This document shows positions 43,607 to 52,162 of a stretch of 64,000 nucleotides of DNA, piece after piece (position 1 is the first letter of the stretch; each line of letters opens with the position of its first letter). The stretch is from Roseovarius sp. MMSF_3350. GTDB taxonomy: Bacteria > Pseudomonadota > Alphaproteobacteria > Rhodobacterales > Rhodobacteraceae. A program made the translations under genes and the position numbers. Below the pieces are notes generated by a model. It had not been told where the DNA came from and did no database searches. It saw nothing but the letters and a program-made list of their open reading frames with translations. The stretch spans positions 1 through 64,000 of the forward strand of contig NZ_JASHIZ010000013.1 in assembly GCF_030733425.1 (NCBI RefSeq), in the 5' to 3' direction.

Positions 43607-43792
43607 CTATTGATGATGGCGCATCGTCTTGGCGTACAGATCCGCCCCGACCCACACCAGCGACACGTCCACGCCGCCTTGCGCGAAATACGAGTTCAGA
43701 ACGTCCTTCGAAAACCCTTCCGCATCGGGCGGATCGTCCAGCCCGCGCAGGTCAAGCGCCGCCACCACACCTTCGACAATCCGCAACGCCAT
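43607..43792 (-). CDS. Hypothetical 61-aa protein
   Basis: A 61-aa protein that starts eight bases after the phhB stop and is in the same reading frame as the 42803 gene, separated by one TAG. The content (MALRIVEGVVAALDLRGLDD, then NSYFAQGGVDVSLVWVGADL) looks like genuine coding sequence. It may be an independent small gene translated by coupling from phhB, or the N-terminal part of one longer protein broken by a nonsense codon. The family is not recognised. Confidence 0.55.
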   Translation of the reverse strand: MALRIVEGVVAALDLRGLDDPPDAEGFSKDVLNSYFAQGGVDVSLVWVGADLYAKTMRHHQ

Positions 43793-43800
43793 TGCGGCGC

Positions 43801-44100
43801 TCAGCCTTCGGCCAGCTTGTCCATCTTCCGCGCCAGCTTGGTGTCGCGCGAACTCAAACCTTCCACGTCATGGCTGGTCAGCGTCACCTCGACCGTCTTG
43901 TAGACATTCGACCATTCCGGGTGGTGGTCCCATTTCTCGGCCCAGATCGCGCAGCGGGTCATGAATCCGAACGCCTCGACGAAATTGGCGAACTCAAAGG
44001 TCTTGTGGATCGCATCACGCCCTTCAACCATTTCCCAGCCGCTCTCCAACAGCGGCTCCAGCGTCGTTTTCCGCGCCGTATCGCTCAACTTCTCACTCAT
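43801..44100 (-). CDS. phhB: 4a-hydroxytetrahydrobiopterin dehydratase (PhhB/PCD)
   Basis: A 99-aa pterin-4a-carbinolamine dehydratase. The active-site pattern is present: [16 protein letters not shown], then [20 protein letters not shown] with the His-His-Pro-Glu-Trp core, and [10 protein letters not shown]. It recycles tetrahydrobiopterin after aromatic hydroxylases and also occurs with a molybdopterin-dehydratase role in some bacteria. phhA is not in the window. Its ATG overlaps the GNAT gene stop by four bases. Confidence 0.95.
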   Translation of the reverse strand: MSEKLSDTARKTTLEPLLESGWEMVEGRDAIHKTFEFANFVEAFGFMTRCAIWAEKWDHHPEWSNVYKTVEVTLTSHDVEGLSSRDTKLARKMDKLAEG

Positions 44101-45284
44101 TCCTGCTCCTCCACGTTTGCTTTCCTGAACGGGCCGAAGCTCGTCAGGATCTCGATATCCTCTGCCACGGCATCCCGTTCCGCCTCAAGGTAATGCGCCA
44201 CCGCATCGGAAAAAGGCGGGTCGCGAAACCAGTGCAGCGAATGGGTCTCGACCGGCAGGTATCCGCGGGCCAGCTTGTGCTCGCCCTGCGCGCCCGCCTC
44301 GACGCGCGAGAGCCCGTGTTCGATCGCATAGTCGATCGCCTGATAATAGCACAGTTCGAAATGCATCGCAGGGTGATGCGCCGTGCACCCCCAGTAACGG
44401 CCATAAAGCGCGTCGCGCCCGATCATGTTCAGCGCGCCGGCCACCGGCACGCCGTCTTCCAATGCCATCACCAGCAGGATATCGTCGCGCAGCCGCTCCT
44501 GCGCGATGTCGAAGAACTCGCGCGTCAGGTACGGCATCCCCCATTTCCGCGCCCCGGTATCCTGATAGAATTCCCAGAACGCTTCCCAGTGTTCGGGCCG
44601 GATCGCGTCCCCGGTCAGCTGCACGATCTCGCCGCCGAAGCCCTGTGCCTGCGCCCGCTCCTTGCGGATGTTCTTGCGCTTGCGCGAGCTCAGGGACCCG
44701 AGAAAATCGTCAAAGCTTCCGTAGCCCCGGTTCAGCCAGTGAAACTGCTGCGTGATCCGCGGCAAGAGGCCCATCGCGGTGCCCACTTCCCGCTCATACT
44801 CCGTGCAGAAGGTGACATGCAGCGACGACAGCGCGTTGCGGTTCGCGATGCTGACGGCAGCCTGCATCAACGCGTCGCGCCCCGGCTGCTCGTATCCCGG
44901 CCGGGTCAGCATCCGCCGCCCGGTGACCGGCGTGAACGGCACCGCCACCTGCAACTTGGGATAATACCGCCCCCCCGCGCGCTCATAGGCATGACCCCAG
45001 TTGTGGTCGAAGATGTACTCGCCCTGGCTGTGGGATTTGACGTAAAGCGGCGCGCAGGCGATCACCTGGTCGTCCATCTCGGCCACCATGTAATGCGGCT
45101 GCCATCCCGTGCCGGTCCCGACCGAGCCGCTGTCCTCCAGCGCCTTCAGGAAACGGTAGGTCGTGAACGGATCTTCCGCCCCGCGCCCCTCCGCAACCTC
45201 CGGGCAGGCGCAGGCGTCCCAGTCGGCCTGCGCCACGTCGCCCAGGCTTTCATAGACGCTCACAAGGACCGATCCGCCGTCCAT
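44097..45284 (-). CDS. GNAT/FemAB-like acyltransferase (DUF482 family)
   Basis: A 395-aa protein of the 'peptidogalycan biosynthesis protein'/GNAT family (PF04339). Conserved parts: [68 protein letters not shown] and the final acyltransferase segment [18 protein letters not shown], quoted in pieces by key residues. Members are widespread in proteobacteria and their acyl acceptor is unknown. It overlaps phhB by ATGA and follows the phosphodiesterase gene on the same strand. Confidence 0.87.
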   Translation of the reverse strand: MDGGSVLVSVYESLGDVAQADWDACACPEVAEGRGAEDPFTTYRFLKALEDSGSVGTGTGWQPHYMVAEMDDQVIACAPLYVKSHSQGEYIFDHNWGHAYERAGGRYYPKLQVAVPFTPVTGRRMLTRPGYEQPGRDALMQAAVSIANRNALSSLHVTFCTEYEREVGTAMGLLPRITQQFHWLNRGYGSFDDFLGSLSSRKRKNIRKERAQAQGFGGEIVQLTGDAIRPEHWEAFWEFYQDTGARKWGMPYLTREFFDIAQERLRDDILLVMALEDGVPVAGALNMIGRDALYGRYWGCTAHHPAMHFELCYYQAIDYAIEHGLSRVEAGAQGEHKLARGYLPVETHSLHWFRDPPFSDAVAHYLEAERDAVAEDIEILTSFGPFRKANVEEQE

Positions 45285-45344
45285 CAGGGCCGCTCTTCGC
45301 TTTCGGAAATCATGGCCTTCAATCTGTGGCCGGCCCGCGCCGGT

Positions 45345-46112
45345 TCAAGCGGGAATCGCCGGCAGGTACCCCTCGAAGGTGATGTTCTGCGCGACGCGCC
45401 GCGCCTCTGCCTCTTGGTGTGGCGAGCGGATCGTCCAGCACAGGATGTCCGCCCCCGCGCCTTGCAATTCCGCCACGCGCGACCGGCCCAGATCCCGCGC
45501 CTGGTGGCTGATGAACGACGCCCCCGCGCGGTCATAATCGGGGATCTCCCGCAACCGCTCACGCACGTCCGAGCGCAGCAGGGTCCAATCCGCGGCGTCG
45601 TAGTCGCAACTCACGATGCCCCGCACCACGTCCGGCGCAAGATCGCGCATCGCCACCATCATTTCGGGGTTGAACGACATCACCGCCACCGGCCCGGCAT
45701 ACTCCCGCAGCGCCACCGCCGTCGCGGCCTCCAGCCGCCCGTCGGTCTGGCCCATCTGCCCCTGCTGGTCCTTCAGTTCGATCAAGAGCGGCACTTGGCC
45801 CGCCACCAGTTCCAGCACCTCGGGCAGCGTCGGTATCCCCTCGTCGCCACCGAGAAGCGGCAGCTTTCCCAGCTGGGCCGCCTCGCGCTGCTGCACCGGC
45901 CCGGATTGCCCCGTCAGACGCTTCAGGTCATAATCGTGAAACACCATCGCCGCGCAGTCCCGGCTCAGTTGCAGGTCGATCTCGATGCCATAGCCGTGGC
46001 GTATCGCCGCCGCGACGGCCGCGCGCGAATTCTCGGGCCGGCCGCAGCCCACGTCATGCAGCGCCCGATGCGCCAGCGGCGCGCGCAGAAAGGCAGGGTC
46101 CAGCCGCGTCAT
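45345..46112 (-). CDS. Glycerophosphodiester phosphodiesterase family protein
   Basis: A 255-aa GDPD TIM-barrel enzyme cutting glycerophosphodiesters into glycerol-3-phosphate and an alcohol. The catalytic His appears in AHRALHDVGCGRPENS, the metal ligands in GIEIDLQLSRD, and the second His in VFHDYDLKRLTG. There is no signal peptide, so it is cytoplasmic. The ATG at 46112 overlaps the ridA stop by ATGA. Confidence 0.92.
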   Translation of the reverse strand: MTRLDPAFLRAPLAHRALHDVGCGRPENSRAAVAAAIRHGYGIEIDLQLSRDCAAMVFHDYDLKRLTGQSGPVQQREAAQLGKLPLLGGDEGIPTLPEVLELVAGQVPLLIELKDQQGQMGQTDGRLEAATAVALREYAGPVAVMSFNPEMMVAMRDLAPDVVRGIVSCDYDAADWTLLRSDVRERLREIPDYDRAGASFISHQARDLGRSRVAELQGAGADILCWTIRSPHQEAEARRVAQNITFEGYLPAIPA

Positions 46113-46570
46113 CCGATCTGGAACACGCCTTCGATCTCGACCGCCACGCCAAAGGGCAGCGCCGGCGACGACACGGCGGCCCGCGCGTGCTTGCCCGCCT
46201 CGCCCAGCGCCTCGCCGAGGAAATCCGACGCGCCGTTGATCACCTGCGGCTGCTGGGTGAAATCGGGTGTCGAGTTCACGAACCCGCCCAGCTTCACCAC
46301 GCGCTTCAGTCGGTCGAGGTCGCCGCCGCACGCCGCCTTGACCTGCGCCAGCAGGTTGATCGCGCAGGCCTTCGCCGCTTCCGCACCCTCGGCCACGTCC
46401 ATGTCGTCGCCCAGCTTGCCGATCATCATCTCGTCGCCCAGCTTCGGCAACTGCCCCGATACGTACAGCATGTCGCCCACCTGCACATACGGCACGTAAT
46501 TCGCCGCCGGTGCGGCCGCCTCCGGCAGGGTCACGCCCATCTCTGCCAGCTTGTCCTCGAATTTACCCAT
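46109..46570 (-). CDS. RidA-family (YjgF/YER057c) protein
   Basis: A 153-aa member of the longer RidA subgroup. Typical features: YVQVGDMLYVSGQLPK, a central KACAINLLAQVKAACGG, VVKLGGFVNSTPDF, and PALPFGVAVEIEGVFQ. Classical RidA hydrolyses reactive enamines such as 2-aminoacrylate; the catalytic Arg in RVSRS/GxxxxR is replaced or displaced in this subgroup, so the function may differ. The ATG at 46570 has GGAG upstream. Confidence 0.88.
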   Translation of the reverse strand: MGKFEDKLAEMGVTLPEAAAPAANYVPYVQVGDMLYVSGQLPKLGDEMMIGKLGDDMDVAEGAEAAKACAINLLAQVKAACGGDLDRLKRVVKLGGFVNSTPDFTQQPQVINGASDFLGEALGEAGKHARAAVSSPALPFGVAVEIEGVFQIG

Positions 46571-46738
46571 GGTTCCGATCTCCTCGGTTGTCTCGACGCG
46601 CACGCTAGCCCGTCGCGACACCGATGCAACCGCAAAAGCCGGCCCGGGCTTATTCTTGCGAAAAATGCTCAGACCCTGTCACCGGCCCCGGGGCCCGCTC
46701 TTTACACCCAAACGTCACGCCCGCCACGCGCCCCGAGA

Positions 46739-46777
46739 CGTCCCGAAGGGACGCCGAGACACCCTGCGCGCCGCAGG
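46739..46777. repeat. Two short 6-3-6 hairpins
   Basis: CGTCCC-GAA-GGGACG (46739-46753) and CCTGCG-CGC-CGCAGG (46763-46777) lie nine bases apart, downstream of ridA and just before the HlyD gene's stop. They match the design of 13341-13384 and the tip of 2595-2607. Confidence 0.6.
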
Positions 46778-46785
46778 CGCACCGC

Positions 46786-48093
46786 CTATTCGCGGAACGC
46801 CTTGGCGAAGTAATCCGTCAGCGGCTTCGTCAGGTAGGCCAGCGGCGTGCGGTCGGCGGTGCGGATGAAGGTCTCCACCGGCATGCCGGGGATCAGCGTC
46901 ACATCTTCCGGCAGGCGCTCGCGCTGGCCTTCGCTCAGTGCGATCTCGGCCCGGTAATAGCTTTGCCGCGTGTTGTCGTCCTGGAACGAATCGGCCGAGA
47001 TCTGCACCACCTGCCCGATCAGTTCCGGCGTCGTCCGCTGATCCAGCGCGGAAAACCGCAGGGTCACTTCCTGGCCCACGAACAGCTTGTCGATATCCGT
47101 AGGCTCGACCTGCGCGTTGATGATCAGCGGGCGGTCCTGCGGCACCACGTAAAGGATCGGATCGGCCGGCCGGATGACAGACCGCAGCGCAAAGACCTGC
47201 AAGCCGTAAACCACCCCGCCCACCGGCGCGGTGATGTCCAGCCGGCTCATCTGCTCGATCAGCGCGCGCCGTTCCTCCAGCAGTTCCAGCTCGCGGAACT
47301 GCAAGTCGCGCAAGGTCGTGATCGCCTCCTCCCGGCGTCGCGTGCCCAGCTTCAGCGTCTCGATGTCGATCTCGGTGATCCGGCCTTCCGATTGTGCCAC
47401 CTGCGCCGCCAGCTCCCCCAACTGGCCCAGCAAACGCGATTTTTCCCGTTGCAGGGCAAGGACGCGCGAGGCCTGCGCCAGGCCCCGGTCCAACAGCGAC
47501 TGCTGGTCGCTCAATTCCTGCTCGATCAGCGCCAGTTGCTCGTCCAATGCGTCCTGCTGGGCCTCGATCCCCTCGATCTGGTTGGCGATCTGGCCGCGCC
47601 GCTTTTCCAGCTGCGAAATCTCGCTCGCCACGGTCTCGTTGCGCGCCGACATTAGACGCCGCTGCCCGTCCAGCAGCCCGGCCACCTCGTCATTGCGCGC
47701 GGCCACCTCTGTCACCAGGTCGGGAAAGGTGATCTCGTCGCGCTCGTCGCGCTCAGCCTCCAGCCGTCCGCGCCGCGCCTGAAGCTCGAAAAGCTGGTTC
47801 TCGGTGATCGCCAGTTGCGACCGCAGGGTCGTCGGGTCCAGCCGCAACAGCACCTGTCCGGCCTCCACCGTGTCGCCCTCGTCGACCTCGATTGCCGCCA
47901 CCACGCCGCCATCCGGGTGCTGGACCACCTGGCGGTTCTGGTCGACCACGATCTGGCCGCCGGCGATCACCGCGCCCGAAATCTCGGTGACCGCGGCCCA
48001 GGTTCCGAAGCCGCCCAGCAGAATGATCAGCCCGCTCACCCCGACGATCATCGGCGTCCGCACCGACCACGCCTTGCGCTTGTCGTGGCTCAT
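46786..48093 (-). CDS. Type I secretion periplasmic adaptor (HlyD/PrtE family)
   Basis: A 435-aa membrane fusion protein. One N-terminal membrane helix (about 18-38, GVSGLIILLGGFGTWAAV) is followed by a biotinyl/lipoyl-like half (IEVDEGDTVEAGQVLLRLD), a long alpha-hairpin coiled coil (about 95-285) and a C-terminal beta-barrel (QEVTLRFSALDQRTTPELIG). It links the inner-membrane ABC exporter to a TolC-type channel. It overlaps the ABC gene by ATGA. The outer-membrane channel and the exported protein are not in the window. Confidence 0.93.
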   Translation of the reverse strand: MSHDKRKAWSVRTPMIVGVSGLIILLGGFGTWAAVTEISGAVIAGGQIVVDQNRQVVQHPDGGVVAAIEVDEGDTVEAGQVLLRLDPTTLRSQLAITENQLFELQARRGRLEAERDERDEITFPDLVTEVAARNDEVAGLLDGQRRLMSARNETVASEISQLEKRRGQIANQIEGIEAQQDALDEQLALIEQELSDQQSLLDRGLAQASRVLALQREKSRLLGQLGELAAQVAQSEGRITEIDIETLKLGTRRREEAITTLRDLQFRELELLEERRALIEQMSRLDITAPVGGVVYGLQVFALRSVIRPADPILYVVPQDRPLIINAQVEPTDIDKLFVGQEVTLRFSALDQRTTPELIGQVVQISADSFQDDNTRQSYYRAEIALSEGQRERLPEDVTLIPGMPVETFIRTADRTPLAYLTKPLTDYFAKAFRE

Positions 48094-49829
48094 CGCACAC
48101 CTCCCGGCAGGGCGCTGGCGGTAATCTCCCCAGCGTTCTTCACCACGTCCTTCAGCACCTCGTCCTTGGGCCCGAACGCCCGCACCATGCCGTTCTCAAG
48201 CATCAGCAACTGGTCGCATTCCCGGATCGCCGCGGGCCGGTGCGCCATGATCAGCACCGATTTGCCATCGGCCTTGAACTCCCGGATCGCGTGGTTCACC
48301 GCCTCGCTGCCCTCGTTGTCGAGATTCGAGTTGGGCTCGTCCAGCACCACCAGCACCGGGTCGCCGTACATCGCCCGCGCCAGCCCGATCCGCTGCATCT
48401 GGCCACCCGACAGGCGCCCGCCCCCGGCGGTGACCCGCGTGTCATAGCCGTCGGGCAGCTTCAGGATCATGTCGTGCGCATCGGCCTTCTTCGCCGCCTC
48501 GACGATCTTGGCGGCGTCCGGCTCTTCGGCCAGGCGCGAGATGTTCTCGGCAATGGTCCCCTCAAACAGCTGCACCCGCTGCGGCAGGTACCCGATATGC
48601 TCGCCCAGCACGCGCGGTTCGAACTGATCGAGCGACGCGCCATCCAGCCGGATGCGCCCGCCGGCGGGCCGCCACAGCCCGGTCAGCGCCCGTGCCAGCG
48701 TCGACTTGCCGGCACCCGAGGGACCGATGACGCCCACCGCCTGGCCCGGCAGGACAGTGAAACTGATGGTCTTCAGCGCCGCCTGCTGGTCGCCCGGCGG
48801 CACGACCGTCACCTGCTGCACCTGCAACAGCGCCTTGGGCTTGGGCAGCGGCGTGCGCGGCTGCTCGGGCGGCACCAGCGCCAGCAGCTCGGTCAGCGAA
48901 TGCCAGCCCTGCACGGCCCGTTGCACCAGCGCCCACTGCCCGACGGCCAGCTCGACCGGCGCCAGCGCCCGGCCCATAAGGATCGACCCCGCGATCATCG
49001 CGCCGGGCGTCAACTCGTTCTGCAACACCAGGTAGGCCCCCAGCCCCAGCATCGCCGACTGCAGGAACAGCCGGAAGGTCCTTGTCGTCGTGGTGAACGT
49101 GCCGACAAGGTCCGACGACGTGATCTGCGATTTCAGCGACTCGTCCCGAGCCTTCTGCCAGCGCGAGAACGCCTGGTCGCGCATCCCCATCGCCTGCACC
49201 ATTTCCGATTCGTTGCGGATCTGGTTGGACAGCATTTCCGCCGCGCCCGTGGCCCGCGCCGATTTCATCGCCGGCTGGCGGGTGACCCACTGGTTGACCA
49301 CGGTGATCAGGATGATGACCCCCCCGCCGATCAGCGCCAGCGCCCCCAGCCAGGGGTGGAACAGCCAGATCCCGGCCAGGAAGACCGGCGTCCACGGCAA
49401 GTCGAAAATCGCCATCAGCACCGGCGAGGACATCAGCCGCTGCACGGCCTCCAGGTCGCGCAACCCCGTTTCCGTATGCTCGTCGGGGGCCACCGCCGCC
49501 TTGCGGATCACCGCGTCGAACACCCGCCGGTCCAGCCGGGCCTGGAACCGCGCCGCGACCCGGCCCATGATCCGCCCGCGGGCATAGTCCAGCAGGCCCA
49601 TCATGCCGTAAAGAAACACCACCAGCACGCTCAGCGCGATCAGTGTCTCGACCGATCGGCTGCCCAGCACGCGGTCATAGACCTGCAACATGTAGAGCGG
49701 CCCGGTCAGCATCAGCAGGTTGACGAAAAAGCTGAAGATCCCGACGAACCAGTACAGCCCGCGGCTCTCGCGGCGGGCGGCGCGCAGTTCCTCGCGGCCT
49801 GCATCAAGTCTCGCCTTGCTGAGTTGCAT
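48090..49829 (-). CDS. Type I secretion ABC permease/ATPase (PrtD-like)
   Basis: A 579-aa half-transporter. An ABC membrane domain with about six helices (residues about 20-300) precedes the ATPase. Walker A is GPSGAGKST, the signature LSGGQMQRIGLARAM, and Walker B VLVVLDEPNSNLD, the DEPNSNLD form typical of PrtD/AprD protease or RTX exporters. There is no C39 peptidase domain. The ATG at 49829 (MQLSKARLDAG) has AAGGG upstream; an in-frame GTG at 49853 is less likely. It forms an operon with the HlyD gene. Confidence 0.92.
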   Translation of the reverse strand: MQLSKARLDAGREELRAARRESRGLYWFVGIFSFFVNLLMLTGPLYMLQVYDRVLGSRSVETLIALSVLVVFLYGMMGLLDYARGRIMGRVAARFQARLDRRVFDAVIRKAAVAPDEHTETGLRDLEAVQRLMSSPVLMAIFDLPWTPVFLAGIWLFHPWLGALALIGGGVIILITVVNQWVTRQPAMKSARATGAAEMLSNQIRNESEMVQAMGMRDQAFSRWQKARDESLKSQITSSDLVGTFTTTTRTFRLFLQSAMLGLGAYLVLQNELTPGAMIAGSILMGRALAPVELAVGQWALVQRAVQGWHSLTELLALVPPEQPRTPLPKPKALLQVQQVTVVPPGDQQAALKTISFTVLPGQAVGVIGPSGAGKSTLARALTGLWRPAGGRIRLDGASLDQFEPRVLGEHIGYLPQRVQLFEGTIAENISRLAEEPDAAKIVEAAKKADAHDMILKLPDGYDTRVTAGGGRLSGGQMQRIGLARAMYGDPVLVVLDEPNSNLDNEGSEAVNHAIREFKADGKSVLIMAHRPAAIRECDQLLMLENGMVRAFGPKDEVLKDVVKNAGEITASALPGGVR

Positions 49830-49996
49830 CCCGACCCTTCCGCGCGCCCTCACATCGTCGCTTGAACGATACCCCGATCCGCCTTACTACCATTGTCACC
49901 GTTCTGCCACAGGACATCGCCTACACGTCGATGTATCTGGGTAAATTCAGCAGTTTGTTTATGTATGCCCGCAATAGCTTAACCAAAGTCTGACCG

Positions 49997-50794
49997 TTGC
50001 CACATTTCTCGTCTTTCCGTCAACCGAAGCTGTTCGCGGCCTGCCTTGCGCTTGTCGCGGCCCTCGCGGCTCCGGGCTGCACGCCGACCCCGGCGGGCCA
50101 CCCCGCCGGCCAGGTCTTCGATCCCTACGAAGAGGAAAACCGCCGCACGCACGCCTTCAACCGGGCGCTGGACAGAAACCTGGTCGGCCCCGCCGGCAAG
50201 GGCTATTCCGGCTTCATTCCCGACGATGTCGAGAACATGATCGGCCGTTTCGCCTTCAACCTGTCGATCCCCGGCGCGGTGGTGAACAACATCCTTCAAG
50301 GCAACATGAAGGGCGCGACCGAAGATACCTACCGCTTCCTCGTGAACACCACGATCGGGCTGGGCGGCCTGTTCGACACCGCGTCCGAACTCAACATGCC
50401 CCAGGCCACCGACGCCGATTTCGGCCAGACGCTCCATGTCTGGGGCGTGCGCGAGGGGGCCTATATCGAGCTGCCCCTGCTGGGCCCCTCGACCGAGCGC
50501 GCGGCGGCGGGCAGGATCGTCGATCTCTTCACCAACCCGCTGACCTATGTGCTCGACGAGCCCGAGAACTACTACGGCACCGTCGCCTCCGCCGCGACCG
50601 GCCTGTCGGACCGGGGCCGCTACGCCGACACCATCGATTCCATCCTTTACGACAGCGCCGACAGTTACGCTCAGGCGCGGTCGCTCTATATTCAGAACAG
50701 GCGCTTCAAGCTGGGCGGAGGCTCGGGCGGGGCGCTGGAAGATCCTTATGATGCCGAACTCGGCACGCCGCTGGAGGACCCCTACGATGAATGA
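49997..50794 (+). CDS. mlaA: MlaA (VacJ) family outer-membrane lipoprotein
   Basis: A 265-aa phospholipid-transport lipoprotein. The signal peptide ends at Cys28 (AAPGCTP). The MlaA domain has FDPYEEENRRTHAFNRALDRN, NMPQATDADFGQTLHVWGV and YIELPLLGPS, quoted by key residues. MlaA removes surface-exposed phospholipids from the outer membrane and hands them to MlaC. The start is TTG at 49997, the only start placing the signal peptide correctly; its ribosome site is weak. It overlaps mlaC by eight bases. No mlaFED operon is in the window. The C-terminus carries a short repeat (EDPYDAE, EDPYDE). Confidence 0.88.
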   Translation: MPHFSSFRQPKLFAACLALVAALAAPGCTPTPAGHPAGQVFDPYEEENRRTHAFNRALDRNLVGPAGKGYSGFIPDDVENMIGRFAFNLSIPGAVVNNILQGNMKGATEDTYRFLVNTTIGLGGLFDTASELNMPQATDADFGQTLHVWGVREGAYIELPLLGPSTERAAAGRIVDLFTNPLTYVLDEPENYYGTVASAATGLSDRGRYADTIDSILYDSADSYAQARSLYIQNRRFKLGGGSGGALEDPYDAELGTPLEDPYDE

Positions 50795-51389
50795 CATTTC
50801 CAGACGTTTCCTGATCGGGGCCGGCGCGGCGGCCACGCTGCTGCCCGCTGCCGCAACCCCCGCCTTTGCCCTGACAGAAGCCCGCGCCCGCGGCCTCATC
50901 GACCAGGTCGTCGCCGATATCAACCGCGTCATCGCCTCGGGCAGGTCGACCGGCGCCATGATCGGCGAATTCGAACGCATCTTCGCCCGCTATGCCGACG
51001 TGAACATCATCGCCCGCTCCACGTTGGGTGCGGATTCGCGCCGCGCCACCTCGGCCCAGATGCGGGCTTTCACCGCTGCCTTCCAGGGCTATATCGCCCG
51101 CAAGTACGGCAAGCGGTTCCGCGAGTTCATCGGCGGCCAGATCGAAGTGACGGGCGTGCGCCAGGTCAAATCCTGGCACGAGGTCCGCTCGACGGTGAAG
51201 CTGCGCGGCAAGTCGCCCTTCACCGTGCTTTTCCTGGTCTCCGACCGCTCGGGCCGCGACCTGTTCTTCGATATGGTGATCGAGGGCGTCAGCCTGCGGC
51301 TCAGCGAGCGCACCGAGATCGGCGCCATGCTCGACCGCAACGGCGGCAATATCGACGCACTCATCGCGGACGTGCAACGCGCCGGCTGA
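50787..51389 (+). CDS. mlaC: MlaC/Ttg2D-family phospholipid-binding periplasmic protein
   Basis: A 200-aa periplasmic carrier. The N-terminus SRRFLIGAGAAATLLPAAATPAFA has an SRRF-type twin-arginine-like motif and a long hydrophobic run ending in AFA, so Tat export is possible. The MlaC domain includes EFERIFARYADVNIIARSTLG and YARKYGKRFREFIGG-like segments, plus FDMVIEGVSLRLSER near the end, cited by key residues. It shuttles phospholipid between MlaA and MlaFEDB. It is translated from within the mlaA end. Confidence 0.88.
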   Translation: MNDISRRFLIGAGAAATLLPAAATPAFALTEARARGLIDQVVADINRVIASGRSTGAMIGEFERIFARYADVNIIARSTLGADSRRATSAQMRAFTAAFQGYIARKYGKRFREFIGGQIEVTGVRQVKSWHEVRSTVKLRGKSPFTVLFLVSDRSGRDLFFDMVIEGVSLRLSERTEIGAMLDRNGGNIDALIADVQRAG

Positions 51390-51439
51390 CCCCGGCGCCG
51401 GCCACCTGTGAAAGCCCTTGTCAGACTGGATGCGTGAAC

Positions 51440-52093
51440 ATGATTGATCAATTCGGAAAAGAAACCGCCCTGTTGCTGATCGACGTCCAGAAGGGCGTGC
51501 ACGACTTCGGGCACTGGGGCGGCAAGACCGGGCGCATGAACAATCCCGATTGTCATGCGCGCCTTATCGACCTTCTCACCGCGTTTCGCCAGGCAGGTCG
51601 GGTTGTGGCCTTTACCCGGCACGACAGTATCGAGCCCGACAGCCCGCTGAAGCTGTCGCTGCCGACCGGCGCACAACTGGATGGGCTCGAGATCGGGCCG
51701 GACGACATCGTGATCGAGAAAAGCGTCAATTCGGCCTTTATCGGAACGCCGATGGAACTGCACCTGAGACGGGCGGGCATCACCCGGCTGGTCGTCGCCG
51801 GCTATTTCACCAACTTCTGCGTGGAAACCTCCGTCCGCATGGCCGGAAACATGGGGTTCGACGTGTATCTCGCCCACGATGCCTGTGCGACCTGCAACCG
51901 GCTCGATCTGAACGGGGTCGATCACGACCCGGAACTGGTGCATGACCTGTCGGTCGCGGCGATGCACGGGGAATTCTGCACCGCCCTGACATCCGGCCAG
52001 ATCGTCCGGCTTCTGGCGTCCGGCGCGCCGGACCTGACCCGCGCGCAGGGAAACGAGGCGCAGAGCCAACGGCCGGAACTGCGCTCGGCTTAG
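51440..52093 (+). CDS. Isochorismatase-like cysteine hydrolase
   Basis: A 217-aa member of the cysteine hydrolase (isochorismatase-like/nicotinamidase) family. The catalytic Asp is in LLIDVQKGV, the Lys in VIEKSVNSAF, and the nucleophile Cys in TNFCVETSVRMAG. The cis-peptide region before the Cys is intact. Substrate unknown; nicotinamidases or carbamoylsarcosine amidases share this fold. The ATG at 51440 is preferred over GTG at 51434. It follows mlaC by 50 bases and may be a separate unit. Confidence 0.87.
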   Translation: MIDQFGKETALLLIDVQKGVHDFGHWGGKTGRMNNPDCHARLIDLLTAFRQAGRVVAFTRHDSIEPDSPLKLSLPTGAQLDGLEIGPDDIVIEKSVNSAFIGTPMELHLRRAGITRLVVAGYFTNFCVETSVRMAGNMGFDVYLAHDACATCNRLDLNGVDHDPELVHDLSVAAMHGEFCTALTSGQIVRLLASGAPDLTRAQGNEAQSQRPELRSA

Positions 52094-52162
52094 AACGCGC
52101 CCCGGCAGGCCGGACCGGAGCGCAGCCGCGGCCCTTGCCCCGAGGCCAAGGGCAAACGCGGC

